From positions 1 to 64,000 of the forward strand of contig CAMYVQ010000007.1 in assembly GCA_947302435.1 (NCBI GenBank): DNA of 64,000 bases. Direction: 5' to 3'. The position numbers and the translations under genes were made by a program. Origin of the DNA: an uncultured Prevotella sp. (GTDB lineage Bacteria > Bacteroidota > Bacteroidia > Bacteroidales > Bacteroidaceae). The notes beneath the pieces were generated by a model, which searched no databases, had not been told where the DNA came from, and was given only the letters and a program-made list of their open reading frames with translations. Positions 7,925-17,191 of this stretch are shown in pieces (the first letter of the stretch is position 1; each line of letters begins with the position of its first letter).

Positions 7925-9646
7925 ATGGCAAAACTTGACATGGCAGGCCGTCCGTTGCCTGACAGAACATACCCTGCAGAGACAGGCAGTGAAGGTTACC
8001 AGCTGTGGGAACGCACACTTGGCCAGTGGCTGGAACATTGGGCTGAGACTACACCCGACAAAGAATACATCGTCTACTCCGACCGTGACCTGCGCTTTAC
8101 GTGGTCACAGTTCAACGAGCGCGTGGACAATCTGGCTAAGGGTCTGATCTCCATCGGCGTGAAGAAAGGCTCGAATGTGGGCATCTGGGCAACCAACGTG
8201 CCCGACTGGCTGACATTCCTCTATGCCACGGCAAAAATCGGTGCCGTATTGGTAACAGTGAACACCAATTACAAGCAGAACGAGCTGGAGTACCTTTGCA
8301 AGGACTCCGACATGCACACGCTCTGCATCACCGACGGCACATGGGACTGCAACTATGTGGATATGACCTACACCATGCTACCTGAACTGCGTGAATGCGA
8401 GCGCGGACACCTGAAGAGTGAGCGTTTCCCATATTTGAAGAACGTTGTGTATATCGGTATGGAGAAGTACCGGGGTATGTTCAACACCGCTGAGCTTTTG
8501 CTTTTGGGACAGAATGTGGAAGACGAGACCCTCACAGAGATGAAGAGCCAAGTGAACTGCCACGACGTATGCAACATGCAGTACACCAGTGGCACCACGG
8601 GATTCCCCAAGGGCGTGATGCTTACCCACTACGGTATTGCCAACGACGGCTATTTCACAGGCGAGAACATGGGTTTCACACAAGACGACAAGCTCTGCGT
8701 CTGCGTGCCACTGTTCCACTGCTTCGGCGTGGTGCTGGCCACCATGAACTGCCTGACCCACGGCTGTACGGAAGTAATGGTGGAGAAATTCGACCCGCTT
8801 CTTGTGCTGGCCTCCATCCATAAAGAAAGGTGTACGGCAGTCTATGGCGTACCCACAATGTTCATTGCCGAACTGAACCACCCGATGTTCTCGATGTTCG
8901 ACCTGACGTGTCTGCGCACAGGCATCATGGCTGGAAGCCTCTGCCCTGTGGAGCTGATGAAGCAGGTATCGGAAAAGATGTACATGACCATCACCAGTGT
9001 CTACGGACTCACGGAATCGTCGCCTGGCATGACGCAGACCTGCCTGAACGACACGTTCGAGCAGCGTTGCACCACCGTGGGCCGCGACTTCCCCTTCGTA
9101 GAGGTGAAAGTGTTGAATCCAGAGACAGGCGAGGAATGTCCGCCGGGTGTTCAGGGAGAGATGTGCTGCCGTGGCTTCAACGTGATGAAGGGCTACTACA
9201 AGAACCCGACGGCAACAGCGGAGGTCATCGACAAGAACGGATTCTTGCACTCTGGTGACTTGGGCGTGAAGGACGAACAGGGTTTCTACAAGATTACAGG
9301 CCGCATCAAGGACATGATTATCCGTGGCGGCGAGAACATCTACCCACGCGAGATTGAGGAGTTCCTCTATCACATGCCGGGCATCCGCGATGTGCAGGTG
9401 GCCGCTGTGCCATCCAAGAAATACGGTGAGGCCGTAGGCGCCTTTATCATTTTGGAAGAGGGCGTGAAAATGACCCCCGAAGAAGTGCAGGACTTCTGCC
9501 GAGGCAAAATTGCCCGTTACAAGATACCAAAGTACGTGTTCTTCATCGACCAGTTCCCCCTGACGGGAAGCGGCAAGATACAGAAGTTCAAACTGAAGGA
9601 GATGAGTCTGGATCTCTGCAAGAAGCTGGGTATCGAGGTCATCTAA
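7925..9646 (+). CDS. AMP-dependent acyl-CoA synthetase/ligase
   Basis: A 573-residue member of the adenylate-forming ligases, which activate a carboxylic acid with ATP and transfer it to CoA. Motifs in order: [16 protein letters not shown] from about residue 219 (phosphate loop), YGLTESSPG near 360, GFLHSGDLG near 440, [20 protein letters not shown] near 458, and [15 protein letters not shown] near the C-terminus carrying the catalytic lysine. Length and motifs fit medium- or long-chain fatty-acid or aryl-acid CoA ligases; the acid cannot be read from sequence. It probably shares a transcript with the XRE-cupin gene. Confidence 0.92.
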   Translation: MAKLDMAGRPLPDRTYPAETGSEGYQLWERTLGQWLEHWAETTPDKEYIVYSDRDLRFTWSQFNERVDNLAKGLISIGVKKGSNVGIWATNVPDWLTFLYATAKIGAVLVTVNTNYKQNELEYLCKDSDMHTLCITDGTWDCNYVDMTYTMLPELRECERGHLKSERFPYLKNVVYIGMEKYRGMFNTAELLLLGQNVEDETLTEMKSQVNCHDVCNMQYTSGTTGFPKGVMLTHYGIANDGYFTGENMGFTQDDKLCVCVPLFHCFGVVLATMNCLTHGCTEVMVEKFDPLLVLASIHKERCTAVYGVPTMFIAELNHPMFSMFDLTCLRTGIMAGSLCPVELMKQVSEKMYMTITSVYGLTESSPGMTQTCLNDTFEQRCTTVGRDFPFVEVKVLNPETGEECPPGVQGEMCCRGFNVMKGYYKNPTATAEVIDKNGFLHSGDLGVKDEQGFYKITGRIKDMIIRGGENIYPREIEEFLYHMPGIRDVQVAAVPSKKYGEAVGAFIILEEGVKMTPEEVQDFCRGKIARYKIPKYVFFIDQFPLTGSGKIQKFKLKEMSLDLCKKLGIEVI

Positions 9647-9661
9647 GAAAACCACATCTTG

Positions 9662-9698
9662 GGCTCATTCTGAAGCTTTTTCAAGCCAGAAATGAGCC
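9662..9698 (+). terminator. hairpin between ligase and hutI
   Basis: GGCTCATTCTG and CAGAAATGAGCC can pair across a 14-nt loop, followed by TATTTCCTT. It may be a weak terminator or an attenuator ahead of hutI; the T-tract is short. Confidence 0.45.
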
Positions 9699-9721
9699 TA
9701 TTTCCTTAAATCTGATCCACA

Positions 9722-10960
9722 ATGGAACAACTATTCATCAAGAACATCGGCACACTTGCCGTTGACACCTGCGGCAAAGAATATCTTTGCGGTAAGGAAA
9801 TGGGCAGCGTAGAAACGCTTCAGCACGCATGGCTATTGATAGAGGACGGGAAGTTCAAGGAATGGGGCACTCACGACGAACCTGCCCTCCTACCCGGCTG
9901 CGAGACGATAGATGCGCAAGGTGGCATCGTGTTGCCGTCGTTCTGCGACTCCCACACCCATCTGGTCTATGCCGAGAGCCGTGAAGACGAGTTTGTCGAC
10001 AAGATCCGGGGACTCAGCTATACCGAGATTGCCAAGCGTGGAGGAGGCATCTTGAACTCAGCCGACCGACTTCACGACATGAGCGAAGACGAGCTTTTCC
10101 ATAGATCCATGTCACGTGTTGACGAAATCATCCGCAAAGGCACAGGAGCTGTAGAAATCAAGAGCGGCTACGGTCTGAACACCGAAGACGAACTGAAGAT
10201 GCTTCGCGTCATCCGACACATTAAAGAGACAGCACCGCTGAAAGTGGTGTCGACTTTCCTTGGAGCACACGCCGTAGGACGAGCGTACACAGGCCGGCAG
10301 TCCGACTATGTAGACTTGGTCGTCAATGAGATGATTCCCGAAGTGGGACGACAAGGACTGGCCGACTTCATTGACGTGTTCTGCGACGAGGGCTTTTTCA
10401 CCCCCGAAGAGACGGGCCGCATGCTGGAAGCTGGAGCCAAATGGGGTATGCGCCCGAAAATCCACGGTCAGGAACTGGCCGATTCAGGCGGCGTGGAGGT
10501 TGCCGTAAGACATCATGCCTTGAGTGTGGATCACTTGGAAAGCATGACTGAGCACGATATCGAGTTGTTGAAAAAGAGTCCGACGACCATCCCCACGGCA
10601 CTTCCTGGCACTTCGTTCTTCCTGAACATGCCGTTTGCGCCTGCCCGAAAGATCATCGAAGCAGGTCTACCATTAGCTATCGCCAGCGACTACAATCCTG
10701 GCTCTACGCCGTCGGGCGACATGAAGTTTGTGGTGTCGCTGGCCTGTATCAAGATGCGACTGCTGCCCGAAGAGGCTTTCAATGCCGCAACGCTCAACAC
10801 GGCAGCCGCCATGGGTATCAGCAACCAATACGGCTCTATCGCAAAAGGAAAGGTTGCCAACTTCTTCATCACCCAACCGATGAAAAGTATCAGTTTCTTG
10901 CCATACGCCTACACATCGCCCGTCGTTGAACATGTGTATCTCGCAGGCAGAAAATATTAA
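9722..10960 (+). CDS. hutI: imidazolonepropionase
   Basis: A 412-residue metal-dependent amidohydrolase that opens imidazolone-5-propionate to formimino-glutamate in histidine breakdown. Marks: CDSHTHLVYAESREDEF near residue 76 (HxH metal site), AVEIKSGYGLNTEDELKMLR near 142, GAHAVG near 181, KIHGQELADSGGVEVAVRHH near 246 with further metal and substrate residues, and ASDYNPGSTPSGD near 321. Length is normal for the family. No hutU, hutH or formiminotransferase gene is present here, so the rest of the pathway must lie elsewhere. Confidence 0.95.
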   Translation: MEQLFIKNIGTLAVDTCGKEYLCGKEMGSVETLQHAWLLIEDGKFKEWGTHDEPALLPGCETIDAQGGIVLPSFCDSHTHLVYAESREDEFVDKIRGLSYTEIAKRGGGILNSADRLHDMSEDELFHRSMSRVDEIIRKGTGAVEIKSGYGLNTEDELKMLRVIRHIKETAPLKVVSTFLGAHAVGRAYTGRQSDYVDLVVNEMIPEVGRQGLADFIDVFCDEGFFTPEETGRMLEAGAKWGMRPKIHGQELADSGGVEVAVRHHALSVDHLESMTEHDIELLKKSPTTIPTALPGTSFFLNMPFAPARKIIEAGLPLAIASDYNPGSTPSGDMKFVVSLACIKMRLLPEEAFNAATLNTAAAMGISNQYGSIAKGKVANFFITQPMKSISFLPYAYTSPVVEHVYLAGRKY

Positions 10961-11085
10961 TCCTTACCACAATTCATTCCCCATAATGACTAATTAATCA
11001 CTCAAAATAACGGTCTTTTATACTCTTTTTCCCTAACAAATTACAATATTATAAGAAATACTGACTCTATTTCAAAAAAAAAAAG

Positions 11086-11093
11086 TAATTTTG
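11086..11093 (+). promoter_or_regulatory. -7 promoter box of exopolysaccharide locus 1
   Basis: TAATTTTG after an A-tract, 61 bp before the first locus 1 ATG. It leaves a leader of about 55 nt. The spacer shows no inverted repeats that would suggest an invertible promoter. Confidence 0.65.
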
Positions 11094-11154
11094 CAGCTCA
11101 ATTCATGTCATAAAATCTTACAAAAGTCGTTATATATAAAAAACTATAACAGAA

Positions 11155-13560
11155 ATGAAACGTTTCTATATAATCGCGTTATATTTTTTCTTGTCCTCAA
11201 TCTCTGTCTGGGCACAGTCTTCAATGTCTGATGACGATATTATTGATTATGTGGTGGAACAAAACAAACAAGGTGTCTCCCGCCAACAGATTGCAGCCCA
11301 GCTTTTAGAACGGGGAGTCACTAAAGAACAACTACAACGTGTTCAGAAGAAGTATCAGTCACAGAACAGCAGCATCTCATTCGGAGAAGCCAATCTTGAG
11401 TCTACCCAGAAATTGCGAGTACCGAATGGCGACAAAAGAGATGCCTCATTAGACATTGAGAATCAGGATAATAACGCTGCCAACGATGCTAACGCCCTGC
11501 CATCAGTCCATAGAAGCAAGCGTGTCATTTTTGGCCATAACGTATTCAACAACAAATATCTCACTTTCGAAAGTTCCATGAACCTCGCCACCCCACAGAA
11601 TTACAAATTAGGGCCTGGCGATGCAGTCAACATTGAAATATGGGGTTCCTCCCAAACAAGCATCACTGAATACATCTCACCCGACGGAACCATCACAGTG
11701 AATGGTATCGGTGTCATAGAATTGAGCGGTCTTACCATTGAAAAGGCAAAAGCAAAACTGCGCAGAGAACTGGGGGCACGCTTTGAGGATTCAGAGATTG
11801 ATGTCACTTTAGGACAGACACGTTCTATCACCGTTAGTGTAATGGGTGAAGTGAAAATGCCGGGAACATACACAATTTCTGCATTTTCGACTGTTTACAA
11901 TGCACTTTACATGGCAGGAGGTCCTAACGAGATTGGTACACTGCGCAATGTAAAAGTATATCGCAACGGCAGGCTTGTCACAAACGTTGACGTTTATGAT
12001 TTTCTGCTCAACGGCAAGCTCAGCGGCGACGTGCGCCTACAAGACAATGACATCATCACCGTAAGTCCCTACGAGGCACTCGTCTGCATCACTGGAAAGG
12101 TGAAGCGTCCCATGTATTATGAGATGAAGAAAGGGGAAACCGCAGCCACTCTGATACAGTATGCAGGAGGATTCACAGGCGATGCCTACACCAAGGCAAT
12201 CCGAGTCAATCGTAAAACTGAGCCTCAGCTATCTGTTTTCAGCATTGGTGAATTTGACATGAGCCAGTTCAAACTGATGGACGAGGACAGCATTAACATT
12301 GATGCCACGCTGAACCGCTATCAGAACATGGTTGAGATCAGAGGAGCAGTGTTCCGCCCTGGCATGTACCAAATCAGTGGCAGCATCAACAGCGTAAAAG
12401 CACTGGTAGAGGCTGCCGCCGGACTTACCGAAGGTGCCATAGCCCAGCATGCCATCATGCACCGCATGAAAGAAGACCGCACCCTGAAAGTTCTCAGTGT
12501 CAACATCAAAGGAATCTTAGACGGTACAGCTACCGATATTCCTTTGCAGAACGAAGACATTCTCTATGTGGGCAGCACCGAGGTACGCGAGAATCTGAAA
12601 ACGGTATCGATTTTCGGTGAGGTGTTTGCACCGGGTACCTATCAGTATGCCGAAGACGAAAGCATAGAAGACCTTATCATTCAGGCCGGAGGTCCTACAG
12701 AAGCCGCCTCTCATGTCAAGATTGACGTGGCTCGTCGCATTTCAGACCCGAATGCCACCATTTCGAGCGACAGCATTACAAAAATATTCAGCTTCAAGCT
12801 CAATCCCGACTTCACGGTTGAGGGAGACATGAAGTTTGCTTTAGAGCCATACGATCAGGTCTATGTCCGTCGTAGTCCGAACTACAATGTGCAACAGAAC
12901 GTCATCGTCGAAGGCGAAGTGGAATTTGAAGGAACTTACGCCTTGACCAATAAGACCCAACGCCTCAGCGAAGTGATCAAGAGGGCTGGTGGAACCACGA
13001 AATACGCTTATCTTAAAGGTGCAAAACTGTTGCGCCAGATGACCGAGGAAGAACGTATGGTGGCAGAAAGCGTGCTGCGCACGGCACAGCGAAATTCAGG
13101 CAAAGACTCCATCGACATTAGCAAACTGATGTTGCAAGCCAACTACCCCATCGGTTTCGAGTTAGACCAGGCTTTGAAAAATCCGGGTACTGACGAAGAC
13201 CCCATTCTTCGTGAGGGCGACCGCATTATTATTCCACGCCTAACCAGTTCGGTCAGTGTGAACGGTGAAGTCATCTATCCTAACACCGTGCGCTATAAGG
13301 AAGGAAAGAACTCAAAATACTATATCAAGCAGGCTGGCGGCTATTCGTCGAATGCGAAGAAGAGCAAGACCATCATCATCTATATGAACGGTATGGTAGC
13401 CAAGGCAAACCGCAAGAACAAGCCCATGCCCGGTTGCCAGATTGTGGTACCCACGAAGAAGAGAGGACGTAGTACCACTCTGTCTGAGATATTGACCATT
13501 GGCACCACATCAGCCTCCATCGGCACCATGATTGCAGCCATTGCCAGTTTGACAAAATAA
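11155..13560 (+). CDS. polysaccharide export outer-membrane protein with multiple SLBB domains (locus 1)
   Basis: An 801-residue Wza-type export channel protein. A signal peptide ends near SVWAQ, with no lipobox cysteine. Residues of about 22-65 form a helical segment (MSDDDIIDYVVEQNKQGV ... LLERGVTKEQL) resembling a small helical-bundle domain. A Poly_export domain starts near 150 (YKLGPGDAVNIEIWG). Six SLBB-like repeats follow, each opening with a motif like GEVKMPGTY, GKVKRPMYY, GAVFRPGMY, GEVFAPGTY, GEVEFEGTY or GEVIYPNTV. The last 25 residues are hydrophobic and small-residue rich (TSASIGTMIAAIASLTK), which could be the membrane-spanning helix seen at the Wza C-terminus. It is a clear paralog of the first gene of locus 2 and heads the locus. 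Confidence 0.9.
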   Translation: MKRFYIIALYFFLSSISVWAQSSMSDDDIIDYVVEQNKQGVSRQQIAAQLLERGVTKEQLQRVQKKYQSQNSSISFGEANLESTQKLRVPNGDKRDASLDIENQDNNAANDANALPSVHRSKRVIFGHNVFNNKYLTFESSMNLATPQNYKLGPGDAVNIEIWGSSQTSITEYISPDGTITVNGIGVIELSGLTIEKAKAKLRRELGARFEDSEIDVTLGQTRSITVSVMGEVKMPGTYTISAFSTVYNALYMAGGPNEIGTLRNVKVYRNGRLVTNVDVYDFLLNGKLSGDVRLQDNDIITVSPYEALVCITGKVKRPMYYEMKKGETAATLIQYAGGFTGDAYTKAIRVNRKTEPQLSVFSIGEFDMSQFKLMDEDSINIDATLNRYQNMVEIRGAVFRPGMYQISGSINSVKALVEAAAGLTEGAIAQHAIMHRMKEDRTLKVLSVNIKGILDGTATDIPLQNEDILYVGSTEVRENLKTVSIFGEVFAPGTYQYAEDESIEDLIIQAGGPTEAASHVKIDVARRISDPNATISSDSITKIFSFKLNPDFTVEGDMKFALEPYDQVYVRRSPNYNVQQNVIVEGEVEFEGTYALTNKTQRLSEVIKRAGGTTKYAYLKGAKLLRQMTEEERMVAESVLRTAQRNSGKDSIDISKLMLQANYPIGFELDQALKNPGTDEDPILREGDRIIIPRLTSSVSVNGEVIYPNTVRYKEGKNSKYYIKQAGGYSSNAKKSKTIIIYMNGMVAKANRKNKPMPGCQIVVPTKKRGRSTTLSEILTIGTTSASIGTMIAAIASLTK

Positions 13561-13582
13561 AACGAAGTGACCACAATTATTT

Positions 13583-14632
13583 ATGGAAGAAAAAGACTTT
13601 AAACCCATAAACTTTCTTGAAATAGTAAAAAAACTATGGAATCACAGGAAGGAGTACTACAAACTCCTACCGGCAGTCCTGATTATCGCCTACCTGTTCG
13701 TGGCATGCATCCCCAGATACTATCAGTGTACGATATGCCTGGCACCTGAGAATACGAACATGCCAGCTTCGATGAACACCCTTGCGTCATCATTCGGACT
13801 GGACAAATCATTGGCGAAATTAGGAAACAACGATGCCATCACCTCATACATCTACCCGAAAGTCGTCAAGTCGAAGAATTTCACAGCCAAGCTGCTGACC
13901 GTTCAGGTCACGACAAAGGACAGCACATTGAGCTGCAACTATTACACCTACCTGCGCGACCACCAGAAATCTCCATGGTGGAGTACCGTCATAGGAGCCA
14001 TCGCCGATCTCTTCAGTTCCAATTCAAAAGACACATATAACGGCAGTGAATCTCTCTCTTCTTTCAACCTGACAAAACAACAGAATGATATTTTTGTAGC
14101 AGCGCAAGGCAATGTTGCCTGTGAAATTGACAGGAGCAACGACCTCATTTTCATCACCGTAACCGACCAAGACCCGTTGGCTTGTGCCATCTTGGCCGAC
14201 TCGACCTGCATGATGCTACAGAAATTCATCATCGACTACCGAACAAGCAAAGCCCGCGTTGATTTCAACTACTATCAAGAGCTTTGCGAAAAGGGCAAGG
14301 CTGATTACGAAGAAGCCAGCCGCGTCTTCGCCTCGTATGTTGACTCCCACAACCGAATCGCGCTCCAAAATTCCATGGGTAAAAAAGATGCGCTTCAAAA
14401 TGACATGCAGATGAAGCACAACATCTATAACGCAATGGAAATGCAGAAACAAATCGCAGCTGCAAAACTACAGGAAGCCACCCCCGCTTTCACCGTGATA
14501 GAGAGTGCATCTGTACCTGTGAAGCCTGCAGGCCCGAAAAGGTTGTATTTTGCTCTGGCCATGACCATCGTGGCTTTTGTCATAAAGTCTTTGATCGTCC
14601 TCTTAAAAGAAAAACAACTGTCAATAAAGTGA
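13583..14632 (+). CDS. Wzz-like chain-length determinant / co-polymerase (locus 1)
   Basis: A 349-residue inner-membrane protein. One membrane helix lies near residues 32-48 (LPAVLIIAYLFVACI) and a second near 325-342. Between them is a periplasmic region with coiled-coil character, ending in the family proline motif SVPVKPAGPKR. Such proteins set glycan length with the polymerase and dock to the export channel. No cytoplasmic tyrosine-kinase domain is fused, and no separate kinase gene is present. It follows the export gene by 22 bp. Confidence 0.88.
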   Translation: MEEKDFKPINFLEIVKKLWNHRKEYYKLLPAVLIIAYLFVACIPRYYQCTICLAPENTNMPASMNTLASSFGLDKSLAKLGNNDAITSYIYPKVVKSKNFTAKLLTVQVTTKDSTLSCNYYTYLRDHQKSPWWSTVIGAIADLFSSNSKDTYNGSESLSSFNLTKQQNDIFVAAQGNVACEIDRSNDLIFITVTDQDPLACAILADSTCMMLQKFIIDYRTSKARVDFNYYQELCEKGKADYEEASRVFASYVDSHNRIALQNSMGKKDALQNDMQMKHNIYNAMEMQKQIAAAKLQEATPAFTVIESASVPVKPAGPKRLYFALAMTIVAFVIKSLIVLLKEKQLSIK

Positions 14633-14651
14633 AGAAAGAACAAGGACTTGC

Positions 14652-15695
14652 ATGCTCACATTCTATTTTCTTGTACTCATATTTCTATCTTCATTGGTCT
14701 TCTCCTTCATGGAAGACTCACTGACAAGCAACCAAAAAAAAGTTATTCTTGCCTGCTTTGCGTTCTTCATGATTTTAGTAACGGCTACAAAAGACAAACA
14801 GCATATAGCCGATGCAGTTGTCTATGAAGACATGTTTTATAACTATGACACGCCCCTTGTAAAGATTTCGACAGAGCCTACTTTTGTTTTTATCAGCAAA
14901 GTTGTTATCACTCTCGGTGGCACCATCGTTAGTGTTTTTCTTATCTATGCCCTCTTATCGATTCCCCTAAAGCTCTATGTTTTTTCCAAGGCGACTCCCT
15001 ACGTATTAACATCCTTGGTCATTTATATCCCAACCTATTATGAGTTGCACGACATGATTCAGATAAGGGCCGCTGTGGCAGGTGCTTTTGCCATTGCTTC
15101 CATATTGCCTTTGTCGAAAAAAAACTATTTAGGCGCATTATTGCTGATGGTTGTCGGCATTCTGTTCCATTATTCTGCCGCCGTGTTTCTACCCATGATA
15201 TTGATAGGCAACTACAAACTTGGCAAATCCCTAAGAATCGCCATTGCCTGCCTCTTTCCGGTTTTCTTTCTGATGTATTGGAAGAGCGTAGACTTGTCTT
15301 CCTTCATTCCAGATTCGCTCATGTGGGGAAAAATCGCTTTCTATAAGAATATGAACAATGGAACTATCACGGGCTTGCACCGTGACGGTTTCTACATGGC
15401 CAAATGTGCCATGATGTATGTCTGCCTGTATTACTATGACTATCTTGTCAAGAAGAATCAATTAGCCCAGCTGGTGCTTTGTTTTTTCTTTATCAGTGTC
15501 TTTTTCATACTGGCCTTCAATACGATACCGGTGCTGGCATCTCGCATAAGCGACCTGTTCGGAATCATCGACGGCATAGTGTTCACCTATTGCTTTTATC
15601 TGTTGTCTCCAAATTACGTTGCAAGATCGGTAGTCGCTTTAGTCGGCATATACAAATTTCTTTACAACTTCATGTATATGGGATATTTCCACTAA
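14652..15695 (+). CDS. EpsG-like O-polysaccharide polymerase (locus 1)
   Basis: A 347-residue protein made almost wholly of hydrophobic helices, beginning MLTFYFLVLIFLSSLVFSFM. The pattern, with a central Asp/Arg-containing segment (YYELHDMIQIRAAVAGAFAI), fits the EpsG/Wzy family that joins repeat units in the periplasm. It starts 19 bp after the Wzz-like gene and is followed 12 bp later by the flippase, so the order export-Wzz-Wzy-Wzx is the same as in locus 2. Polymerase identity rests on membrane topology and context because these proteins diverge strongly. Confidence 0.8.
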   Translation: MLTFYFLVLIFLSSLVFSFMEDSLTSNQKKVILACFAFFMILVTATKDKQHIADAVVYEDMFYNYDTPLVKISTEPTFVFISKVVITLGGTIVSVFLIYALLSIPLKLYVFSKATPYVLTSLVIYIPTYYELHDMIQIRAAVAGAFAIASILPLSKKNYLGALLLMVVGILFHYSAAVFLPMILIGNYKLGKSLRIAIACLFPVFFLMYWKSVDLSSFIPDSLMWGKIAFYKNMNNGTITGLHRDGFYMAKCAMMYVCLYYYDYLVKKNQLAQLVLCFFFISVFFILAFNTIPVLASRISDLFGIIDGIVFTYCFYLLSPNYVARSVVALVGIYKFLYNFMYMGYFH

Positions 15696-15707
15696 ACCCT
15701 CTGCACG

Positions 15708-17132
15708 ATGAGCCTGAAAAGTAATTTCATATATAATAGTATTCTGACAGTGTCGACCTATTTGTTTCCATTGTTGGTCTACCCATACGTATCGAGAACT
15801 TTAGGCCTGTCAAACATCGGTATTGTCAATTTTGTTGATAATTTTGTCAACTACTTTGTATATATATCAATGATGGGCATAACAACAGTTGGAGTGCGTG
15901 AGATTGCCGCAGTCAGGAACAATGCCCATAAGCTTTCCAAGACCTTCTCTTCATTATTAGTACTAACTGGCATTACCACATTGATTGCCATCACGGTACT
16001 ATGGATAGCCATGTACACAGTTCCGATGCTAATTCCCTATCAGGATTTGCTGTACGTCGGCATCATCAAACTCGTGTTCAATCTGTTCCTCATAGAATGG
16101 TTCTTTATGGGAATGGAAGACTTCAAATATATCACCAACCGTTCCATCTTTTTGAAATGCATGTATGTGCTGGGCGTTTTCCTATTTGTCAAAGAGGCTA
16201 CCCATTACAAGATATATTACGTTTTGTCCGTCCTCATGGTCGTCATCAATGCATTGATTAACCTGTTCTATAGTCGGCGATTTGTCAAGTTCTCCTTCCG
16301 TACAGTTGACATGCGCCCCTTTTATCATGCTTTTTTGATTATGGGTGTCTATGTCTTGCTGACCAATGTCTACACTTCCTTAAATCCTGTATGGTTAGGT
16401 TTCGTCACTGACACCGACGAGGTGGGATATTTCACGACAGCCACGAAACTCCATAACATTATCATGGCTTTTCTGTTGTCCTTCACCAGCATTCTTTTCC
16501 CTCGCGTTTCCAATCTGGTAGCTGAAGGAAACATGAAAGAATTCTGGCAGAAAATCAACATCTCCTTTGACGCAATTTTTCTATTCTCTTTTCCTACAAT
16601 ATGTTTCCTACTCATCGGTGGCCCCAAACTATTGTTCCTCGTTGTTGGCGAAGGTTTTGAAGGAGCATTCCTTCCCTTACGAATCATTACGCCTCTGGTA
16701 CTAATCATTGGTATTGAGCAGATTCTTGTAATCCAGATCCTTATGACCATGCATTGCGACAATATTGTTTTGAGAAACTCGCTTATTGGTGCCTGCGTTG
16801 CCATTCTTTTCAACATTCTCTTAACGTCAACGATGGGAGCCGTTGGTTCTTCCGTAGTTTGGTTAATCACTGAATGTGTTATCATGGGACTTTCCATCTA
16901 TATAATTCACAAGAAGTTTGCCTATGTATTACCCGTCAAGAGATTCCTTGCCTATTGTGTAGCATACGTTCCCCTCTTAGCCGTCCTACAATTCACCTTC
17001 AACCATTTAGATAATGACTATACCATCATCTGCTCTTTAGCAATTCTCACGGTTCTATATACTTCCGTTACCGAAATCCTCATTCTGAAAAACAAAGTTG
17101 CACTACAGCTGTTGACCTCCTTACACCTATAA
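15708..17132 (+). CDS. Wzx-like oligosaccharide flippase (locus 1)
   Basis: A 474-residue protein with about 12-14 predicted membrane helices, starting MSLKSNFIYNSILTVSTYLF. The N-terminal segment FPLLVYPYVSRTLGLSNIGIVNF is characteristic of polysaccharide flippases of the MOP superfamily. It moves lipid-linked repeat units across the inner membrane. Codon use and base content look more AT-rich than the housekeeping genes nearby, as usual for exchanged polysaccharide loci (impression, not calculated). Confidence 0.9.
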   Translation: MSLKSNFIYNSILTVSTYLFPLLVYPYVSRTLGLSNIGIVNFVDNFVNYFVYISMMGITTVGVREIAAVRNNAHKLSKTFSSLLVLTGITTLIAITVLWIAMYTVPMLIPYQDLLYVGIIKLVFNLFLIEWFFMGMEDFKYITNRSIFLKCMYVLGVFLFVKEATHYKIYYVLSVLMVVINALINLFYSRRFVKFSFRTVDMRPFYHAFLIMGVYVLLTNVYTSLNPVWLGFVTDTDEVGYFTTATKLHNIIMAFLLSFTSILFPRVSNLVAEGNMKEFWQKINISFDAIFLFSFPTICFLLIGGPKLLFLVVGEGFEGAFLPLRIITPLVLIIGIEQILVIQILMTMHCDNIVLRNSLIGACVAILFNILLTSTMGAVGSSVVWLITECVIMGLSIYIIHKKFAYVLPVKRFLAYCVAYVPLLAVLQFTFNHLDNDYTIICSLAILTVLYTSVTEILILKNKVALQLLTSLHL

Positions 17133-17191
17133 GACCTCTCCTGTCAGCAAAATGAATAACACACAAACGTGAATTTACTGAAAAACGTATC

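Noticed and set aside
11041..11154. Invertible promoter of the type controlling Bacteroides capsules
   Set aside because: No inverted repeat pair around the promoter boxes of either polysaccharide locus, and no invertase gene in the window.
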